Below, piece by piece: positions 56,017 through 64,000 of a DNA stretch of 64,000 bases. Made by a program: the position numbers and the translations under genes. Source of the stretch: Liolophura sinensis (lineage: Eukaryota > Mollusca > Polyplacophora > Chitonida > Chitonidae); the NCBI RefSeq assembly GCF_032854445.1, contig NC_088295.1, positions 8,682,501-8,746,500 of the forward strand, in the 5' to 3' direction. Each line of letters opens with the position of its first letter. Within the stretch, counting starts at the first letter, position 1. Below the pieces are notes generated by a model that saw only the letters and a list, made by a program, of their open reading frames with translations, was not told where the DNA came from and did no database searches.

Positions 56017-59000
56017 ATGGAATCTGAGTCAGGTACTAACATGGAACCTGAATCAGGTACTAACATGGAATCTTAATCAGGTGCTGACATGGAATCTGAA
56101 TCAGGTGCTGACATGGAATCTGAATCAGGTACTAACATGGAATCTGAATCAGGTACTAACATGGAATCTGAATCAGGTGCTGACATGGAATCTGAATCAG
56201 GTGCTGACATGGAATCTGAATCGGGTACTGACATGGAATCTGAATCAGGTACTGACATGGAATCTGAATCAGGTACTGATATGGAATCTGAATCAGGTAC
56301 TGACATGGAATCTGAATCAGGTACTAACATGGAATCTGAATCAGGTACTAACATGGAATCTGTATCGGGTACTGACATGGAACCTGAATCAGGTACTGAT
56401 ATGGAATCTGAATCAGATACAGACATGGAATCTGAATCAGGTACTGACATGGAATCTGAATCAGGTACTGATATGGAATCTGAATCAGGTGCTGACATGG
56501 AATCTGAATCAGGTACTAACATGGAATCTGAATCAGGTACTAACATGGAATCTGAATCAGGTGCTGACATGGAATCTTAATCAGGTGCTGACATGGAATC
56601 TGAATCAGGTGCTGACATGGAATCTGAATCAGGTACTAACATGGAATCTTAATCAGGTGCTGACATGGAATCTGAATCAGGTACTAACATGGAATCTTAA
56701 TCAGGTGCTGACATGGAATCTGAATCAGGTGCTGACATGGAATCTGAATCAGATACAGACATGGAATCTGAATCAGGTACTAACATGGAATCTGAATCAG
56801 GTGCTGACATGGAATCTGAATCAGGTGCTGACATGGAATCTGAATCAGGTACTGACATGGAATCTGAATCAGGTACTAACATGGAATCTTAATCAGGTGC
56901 TGACATGGAATCTGAATCAGGTGCTGACATGGAATCTGAATCAGGTACTAACATGGAATCTGAATCAGGTGCTGACATGGAATCTTAATCAGGTGCTGAC
57001 ATGGAATCTGAATCAGGTGCTGACATGGAATCTGAATCAGGTACTAACATGGAATCTGAATCAGATACAGACATGGAATCTGAATCAGGTACTAACATGG
57101 AATCTGAATCAGGTACTAACATGGAATCTGAATCAGGTGCTGACATGGAATCTGAATCAGGTGCTGACATGGAATCTGAATCAGGTGCTGACATGGAATC
57201 TGAATCAGGTACTAACATGGAATCTGAATCAGATACAGACATGGAATCTGAATCAGGTACTAACATGGAACCTGAATCAGGTGCAGACATGGAATCTGAA
57301 TCAGGTGCTGACATGGAATCTGAATCAGGTGCTGACATGGAATCTGTATCGGGTACTGACATGGAATCTGTATCGGGTACTGACATGGAACCTGAATTAG
57401 GTGCAGACATGGAATCTGAATCAGGTACTAACATGGAATCTGAATCAGATACAGACATGGAATCTGAATCAGGTACTAACATGGAATCTGAATCGGGTAC
57501 TGACATGGAATATGAATCAGGTGCTGACATGGAATCTGAATCAGGTACTAACATGGAATCTGAATCAGATACAGACATGGAATCTGAATCGGGTGCTGAC
57601 ATGGAACCTGAATCAGGTGCAGACATGGAATCTGAATCAGGTACAGACATGGAATCTGAATCAGGTGCAGACATGGAATCTGAATCAGGCACTGACATGG
57701 AATCTGCATCAGGTACTGACATGGAATCTGTATCGGGTACTGACATGGAATCTGTATCGGGTACTGACATGGAACCTGAATTAGGTACTGATATGGAATC
57801 TGAATCAGGTACTGATATGGAATCTGAATCAGGTGCTAGCATGGAACCTGAATCAGGTGCTGACATGAAATTTGCATCAGGTACTGACATGGAACCTGAA
57901 TCAGGTGCAGACATGGAATCTGAATCAGGTACAGACATGGAATCTGAATCAGGTGCAGACATGGAATCTGAATCAGGTACTGACATGGAATCTGAATTAG
58001 ATACTAATATGGAATCTGAATCGGGTGCTCTCATGGAACCTGAATCAGGTACTGACATGGCATGTGAATCAGGTACTGACATGGAATCTGAATCGGGTGC
58101 TCTCATGGAACCTGAATCAGGTACTAACATGGAATCTGAATCAGGTACTGACATGGAATCTGAATCAGGTACTAACATGAAATCTGAATCAGGTACTGAC
58201 ATGGAATCTGAGTCAGGTACTGACATGGAATCTGAATCGGGTACTGACATGGAATCTGAATCAGGTACTAACATGAAATCTGAATCAGGTGCTGACATGG
58301 AATCTGAATCAGGTACTAACATGGAATCTGAATCAGGTACTGACATGGAATCTGAATCAGATACTGACATGGAATATGAATCAGATACTGACATGGAATA
58401 TGAATCAGGTGCTGGCATGGAATCTGAATCAGGTACTGATATGGTATGTGAATCAGGTACTGACATGGAATCTGAATCGGGTGCTGACATGGAATCTGAA
58501 TCAGGTACTGATATGGAACCTGAATCAGGTACTGACATGGAATCTGAATCAGGTACTAACATGGAATCTGAATCAGGTGCAGACATGGAATCTGAATCAG
58601 GCACTGACATGGAATCTGCATCAGGTACTGATATGGAATCTGTATCGGTTGCTGACATGGAACCTGAATCAGGTACTGACATGGAATCTGAATCATTTAC
58701 TAACATGTAATCTGAATCAGGTGCTGACATGGAATCTGAATCGGGTGCTGACATGGAATCTGAATCAGGTACTGATATGGAACCTGAATCAGCTACTGAC
58801 ATGGACTCTGAATCAGGTACTGACATGGAATCTGAATCAGATACTAACATGGAATCTGAATCAGGTGCAGACATGGAATCTGAATCGGGTGCTGACATGG
58901 AATGTGAATCAGGTACTGATATGGAACCTGAATCAGCTACTGACATGGACTCTGAATCAGGTACTGACATGGAATCTGAATCAGCTACTGACATGGACTC

Positions 59001-59448
59001 TGAATCAGGTACTGACATGGAATCTGAATCAGGTACTGACATGGAATCTGTATAGGGTGCTGACATGGAACCTGAATCAGGTACTGACATGGAATCTGAA
59101 TCAGGTACTGACATGGAATCTGAATCAGGTGCTGACATGGAATCTGAATTGGGTGCTGACATGGAATCTGAATCAGGTACTGATATGGAACCTGAATCAG
59201 CTACTGACATGGAATCTGAATCAGGTACTGACATGGAATGTGAATCAGGTACTAACATGGAATCTGAATTAGGTGCAGACATGGAATCTGAATCGGGTGC
59301 TGACATGGAATGTGAATCGGGTGCTGACATGGAATGTGAATCAGGTGCTGACATGGAATATGAATCGGGTGCTGACATGGAACCTGAATCAGGTGCTGAC
59401 GTGGAATCTGAATCAGGTACTGACATGGAATCTGAATCAGGTACTGAC
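56017..59448. repeat. 24-bp satellite array, 143 units, no net indel
   Basis: The unit ATGGAATCTGAATCAGGTGC TGAC repeats from 56017 to 59448 in exact 24-bp register: 3432 bp, 143 units. Variation is by substitution only (GCT/ACT/GCA, GAC/AAC/GAT, TCA/TCG, TCT/CCT and others). With a period divisible by three, long frames open on both strands: (MESESGTD)n on +, LTWNLNQV repeats in another + frame, and (MSVPDSDS)n on -, the last running 103 units (59456-56985). The + MESES frame is broken by TAA or TAG at least eight times. Substitutions alter residues in every frame, so coding use is doubtful. Confidence 0.95.
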
Positions 59449-59450
59449 AT
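56985..59450 (-). other. Open frame of Ser/Asp-rich octapeptides (coding status unproven)
   Basis: On the - strand the array reads (M S [V/A/L] P D S D S)n for about 820 residues with no stop, from an in-frame ATG at 59450-59448 to TAA at 56985. The peptide would be very acidic and Ser-rich, reminiscent in composition of mineral-associated proteins. An acceptor-like TTGTCTATAG sits just upstream on the same strand and could extend an exon to about 59462. There is no signal peptide, and no codon-level constraint is visible between units. An array artefact is the simpler explanation. Confidence 0.2.
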
Positions 59451-60064
59451 GGACAACGCGACCTATAGACAACACTGCTCTATACTTCTTCTACAACTTA
59501 CCTAACGAATCTTTCTGTAGTGTTTGTAAGTTGTTAATATCAAAACTTGAAAAGTTCATGATGTTTCATACATGATATTGAACGTAGTAACTATGGAATG
59601 AAGCATAAACAACCACAACGAACGATGTGAGTTCCCCATTTCATGTGGTTATATTTCACTGAAAATGTTAACAAACACAAACCTACACCAAACATGACCG
59701 CACAACTATGTCGTCTTCAACAGTCCAAACGAAAAGAAACGAATGGTATCACGAAATATTACCCAATTTCAGTTCATTTGAACAATATCCATAGCAATAC
59801 AACTAATCCTAATTGCGCCCACATTTGCTACGATATGCGGACAAACGTTTAATTCTTTCTACTGTTCAAGCACAGTCTGTTACACTATTCTTATAGCCAA
59901 CTTAGACCATACCTTGGAAATAAAAGCATATATGGAAATATAGTTTCACATGAACATTTCCTTGGGGGATAAAAATAGCAAAAACTTGACCCTTATCATT
60001 ATGTGAACTCTTACAATAAAATAAGCTGAACAACAATAGTCGTATCTGTTGGAACCTTGCTAGC

Positions 60065-60290
60065 TGCATATTGGGGGAGTTGCCATCTCGCCTTTAACAA
60101 ATGAGATCCAACTTCCGCTGGTTCCACTGAGACTTTAGGATGTTTGTAAGGTGCCTGCCAAAGGGCGGTGTTTTTCTCCAAGGTCTATGTGGTTTCTTCA
60201 CCATATGCATGAGAAAGTGGACATGTCTTGAAAGCCGCTTACTAACTCCGATCAAATAAAGAAAACTACACGGGTAATGAATTTGCACTC
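60065..60290 (-). mobile_element. SINE-like element, family C
   Basis: On the - strand: CCTTGGAGAAAAACACCGCC, CTTTGGCAGGCACCTTACAA, ACATCCTAAAG and AAGTTGGATCTCATTTG. This resembles the body of a dispersed mollusc repeat of the type GGAGAAAACCACCGACCTT; the match is recalled and partial. It shares TTTGGCAG with the degenerate copy at 55690. Confidence 0.35.
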
Positions 60291-60917
60291 GAAATCTGTG
60301 TGGAGCGAGTCACGTTCATCTGAAACATTGTCTATGACGAGTGTTCAGTTTAAAGTGTTCTGAGCACCGTGTTTCATAAGTGTTTAAACAACAAAGTTAG
60401 CAAAGCCATTACTTATTGAAGCATGTAGACAGACCTGCATACTGGTTAAATCTTGAAAATGGCGAGAAAAGAGATTACAGAAGCAAATGTGCGTTTTGTC
60501 GATATGCCTGAAATGTTTTATTGTTCATTTGGACAAGGGCATTGTAACTTAACGTGCTAACTCAGTGAAAATGCCATTAATGACGCATTCACTAATAACA
60601 GAAGTAACAACACACATTCATACCAAGAATATAAAAACAATACGAGTATGAGCTGTTTTGATGGTATATGAGGTATTTTTAAGTGCGTTTGGCACTTGGG
60701 CCGAATGTAGCCGAAGTCACAAGCAGAGCCTGATATGGGTCGTGTGGCGTCATAAGTATACCACGGATTATAGTCTACAGCTCTTCACCTTGTAAAATGG
60801 AGCACATAGTGACGCGTACAGATGTTGGCGCGGCATAACTCGCTTTATATGACAAAAAATACCATAAAATCTATGATGTTCCTTTACACTGAAGGATTGG
60901 TTTTCAGGAAAACATAT

Positions 60918-60953
60918 TCGCACAGGAGAGAAAGCGGATTCTCTCCTGTGCGA
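60918..60953. repeat. Perfect 15-bp stem hairpin
   Basis: TCGCACAGGAGAGAA (60918-60932) is followed by the six-base loop AGCGGA and the exact inverse TTCTCTCCTGTGCGA (60939-60953). No nearby gene links it to a function. Confidence 0.85.
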
Positions 60954-62384
60954 TACTTTAGGTCGTTTTAAAAAGACGAAAAAGGCTCCAAAAAAACATT
61001 CAGCGCTTTATATAAGGTCTGCAATCTATATATATCTGTAACCATAAGAAGACCTTATTGCAACGTGCACTTCGTCTCAGACCTTATTTGTTTAATATTT
61101 GGGAAAGACAGGGCATAGGAAAGGGAGGAGCTCTTGATCTCTCCTCTAGGAGGAATCATGTCAAAACACATGCTCGTCAAAACGGCCGCCATCAAAACCG
61201 CCACTAGATATGTGAACTGTATTTCGTTAATATGATGTTTATGAAGCATTTTAAATTTAAAGGATATATTTTAATGAGACAGGTGTGAATTTTGGGGCAC
61301 TTCAGTATAACCAAGTCGTATTTGACTCAACCAGAGATAAACGTAACAGCAGAGCTGATGACACGGAGCAGTTCGTTTGATAAACTGCAGCGCTTTAAAG
61401 ACATAGAATAGTTAATTTAGTTCAATTCTCTTTTCTCGTGCAAGTTAAAATTTATACATTTTATTATTATAAAATGCAGTAAAATTATACGAGTGCAGTA
61501 TACTACGAGACGGAGTCTATATGGTGCTTTCTATCGCGTCAGGCGAGAAAGAAAGCTACCGCGGCTTATACTTTGATTTTCCCTATGTATCTTTTCCAAA
61601 CAGGCTAAAATGACATTCTTAGTGAGAATTATACATTAATTAAAATATTTTATAACCTTAATTGAGTCCATATATGCACTTGCATAGACCTACCGTCGCA
61701 TAACTCATTCCTGTAATTTTTATGGTCAATCGTGTCATGAAAATGTGCCATCTAGTGAGCTCGCCTGGCTTGGGCAAAATCTGTGAATTTTTTTGACTTC
61801 GCCTTTTCTGCTCTTTGGGCCTTGTGTGGAATGAATACCGGCCGTAGGTAAAATACTTTCGAATTATCGGGCTTAATTTTGAAAAATTACATCATTCCGT
61901 GTTTTATTGTTGTTGTTTTTGTTTTGTTTTGTTTTGTTTTTTTTGGGGGGGGGGGGCATATGGACCTTGCCTGTACGGTTTACAATGAACCCAACAACGG
62001 CAGGTATTTTCTTGTTAGGCCTACGTCATTCACAAGTGTGTATGGAAAGTACCAAGCGCAAATGGGTTTCAAACATTTATAAACCATCAAAATAAAAACA
62101 AAATCAACTTTTTAATCTATTCACTTGAAAACCATATATCTCGCTTCCATTTTAACGACCTCAGGTGGAGCAGGACATATGCAGCTTACATATGACCTCT
62201 CTACATTTACACACGTTATCTTTCATTACCAGTCTACGCGGATTCCGGATGATCATTATCGGCTTTTTGCTGGTAAAGTCCCAATCCAATAAAGTTCATC
62301 TCCATTCAGTGGTTTATTTCACTTGTGTCATCATACTCAACTGTTTCATACTCATGGCAGGTGAATCTAGACTTCGAAACAGCC

Positions 62385-62475
62385 ATTCACATACCAACCG
62401 TCTATCAAAAAGGACGTTTTCAGTTAGTGATCACAAGACCAATTTCCAAACGACCCGTTCCATATAAACCACAAA
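62385..62475 (+). repeat. Interspersed segment shared with 23275-23365
   Basis: CGTCTATCAAAAAGGACGTT and AAGACCAATTTCCAAACGAC align with the copy at 23275. After it, AACCACAAAAGAACGAAAAC parallels AACACAAAAGCCAAGAAAG at 23350. Confidence 0.5.
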
Positions 62476-64000
62476 AGAACGAAAACAAGTCAAAAAGGTA
62501 AGAAGACTTGATTGCTCATTTGTTTATGGTGACACCAGCAAGATTTGCATTCTCCAAAGCCTGGTAATCTCCTGGAACTACGGATTTCCCCATATGGTGA
62601 AGTTGAAATTCGTTCTCCTTGAACTTCTTGAGACCTTTCCAGAGACGAACCTCTTAAATTTAACTTGTCTGGCTGTAGTAGTAAGTCATGCCATTATATT
62701 CATCAAAACACGGGAAATGCAGTTCAATGTGCGACTTCAGCCAGTCTAGTTTTCGTCAGCATGCAGGGAACATGATGACGTGGCTAGGGGAATATGCTTG
62801 CTCTATATATTGCCGGTTTAAGGCGTATGGTCTCGAACTTTCAGGCTAGGCTTTTCTTCGACATACCTTTGGCTTCGCATGTCAAGAAAGTAGGTCAACA
62901 CGTGGGGTTGGACATAAAACCAGGAATAGCTTAAGCTCCGCCCCACCCGAAGAAAGAGTGGAAAGGCGAAGTTATTAGTCCGTGCAGTAGGCCTAGATTT
63001 CTATCGGCGTAAAGAGGTAGGTCCGACCTGGCCTTAAGTGATGTGGCGCGATCAGTGAGGCTAAAAGTATTGCTCAGTCAGGGGTTTTGTGGGTTGATTT
63101 CTCACTATTTGTGGGATTATAACCTCGCCAAGGCTGTTACGGGAGCGGTGTGAGTGGCTGGAGCCCCCATCTCCTCACAGTCTGCACATCAAGTCTTTTC
63201 GTCTGTGCCGATAAACTGAGGGATTTCAACTGGGATGCTAAATTATGCGGAGTAGGGGAGAGAGGAATGTACGACAATGGCACGGGCTAATGAAGCCTGG
63301 CTTAGCCGTGCGGAGATGACGGCCCGGGCCCCAGGGAGGATTGTGCAGTGCCGGACGAGTGGGTTGCTTGACCCCGGTTGCCTACTACACTGGACTCAGA
63401 TATACAAAGGATTGAGCAGAGTAAGTCGGACTTTGACCTGTTCATGTGTATGCACATAAACTGTATAGTAAGGCCTAGAAACTGTGCCTTGCCGGAATAC
63501 GGCCTATGTTGTTGAGCGTCCAGCCGGTAACATTCACCAAAATTGTTGAGGCCTGTAGTTGCATATAACTGCCCATGGCTTATCCTCAACGCTCGGATAT
63601 CGATGGATATGTTACGTGTATTTGAAGTAAATATTTGATATCGTTTAATCAGCGGGTTTTCTTTTATCATTTAAGCCGGGTAGATTTATTGTGTGTCTGA
63701 TAAATAATATCTGCCAGCCATCTAGGGCATGAATACATTATGCAAACAAGGTTAGCGCCGTAGATTAGCTTCATGTCGTCTCACTGACACTAAGTTAATT
63801 GAAAAGACTGCCTGACTATTGATTGCTTTAGTATAGAGCAGAAACAGTCAGGCGACTGAGGCCGTCAGCGCAACAAGCCCGGCGGGGACCCCGATGTACT
63901 CTCTCCGGTAACCCGGCAGAGACTAAACCATCGTACAGTCGTTAACCGTTATGCCCTGCAAAACACAAACCGCTCCGTAAAAACTGACTTCTGAAGGCAA

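Larger units (their letters stand above)
59449..64000. other. Right flank, no supported gene
   Basis: Contains a SINE-like piece near 60065-60290, a perfect hairpin at 60918-60953, a T/G homopolymer stretch at 61910-61957 and an interspersed segment near 62385. From about 62900 the sequence is richer in CpG and GC (for example 63290-63380 and 63850-63960), which could be the promoter or 5' exon of a gene beyond the window. No start codon with convincing downstream splicing was found. Confidence 0.4.

Noticed and set aside
56081-59272. Long + strand frames LTWNLNQV and MESESGTD in the 24-bp array
   Set aside because: They follow from the 24-bp period. The MESES frame has many internal stops, and neither frame shows synonymous bias.
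63277-63459. 60-codon + strand frame in CpG-rich sequence with a GTAAGT-like site near 63420
   Set aside because: It could be a 5' exon of a gene beyond the window, but there is no downstream exon to test it and the peptide is featureless.

Overview
The window looks like nuclear DNA of an invertebrate animal. Its genes are split by introns with ordinary GT-AG junctions, intergenic space is wide and AT-rich, and tRNA-headed SINEs and minisatellites are frequent. A secreted GH18 chitinase carrying two CBM14 chitin-binding domains, together with the style of the SINEs, points to a lophotrochozoan and most likely a mollusc. The species-level placement is an inference.

Three genes can be rebuilt exon by exon. 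(1) On the + strand, positions 1-9046 hold the 3' two thirds of POLR3E, encoding RNA polymerase III subunit RPC5: eleven exons, 472 codons, ending in WYLKGTTDMTL. Its 5' exons lie outside the window. (2) On the - strand, 18106 down to 10113 encodes a 253-residue single-pass membrane protein: signal peptide, very short ectodomain, one membrane span and a Pro-rich tail with sorting-like motifs. I do not recognise its family. It converges tail to tail on POLR3E across a 1.1 kb gap containing a long C-run. (3) On the + strand, 39653-49371 is a complete ten-exon chitinase of 866 residues: signal peptide, GH18 domain with intact DGIDIDWE, a long TTPR-repeat linker, CBM14, a second linker and a second CBM14.

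The rest is mainly repeats. By a rough tally, tandem arrays take up about a quarter of the window. Their periods are 73, 53, about 85, 138/41, 87, 26, 44, 56, 44, 36/72, 86, 46, 63 and 24 bp. The largest runs from 56017 to 59448: 143 units of 24 bp that stay in register without any net indel and leave long frames open on both strands. Dispersed elements are two tRNA-derived SINE families (two copies with clear target-site duplications), a decayed LINE 3' end, an inverted-repeat (foldback) element, a short MITE and at least two unnamed short interspersed families.

The most unusual pattern is that several small arrays are copies of splice junctions. The penultimate POLR3E exon with its donor, chitinase exon 2 with its acceptor, the acceptor of chitinase exon 5, and less clearly the donor of chitinase exon 6 have each been tandemly duplicated next to the real junction. 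The chitinase exon-2 copies form three 39-nt cassettes, each with its own acceptor and donor and each preserving frame. The long stretches 18.1-39.6 kb, 49.4-56.0 kb and 59.5-64.0 kb show no gene I can support.
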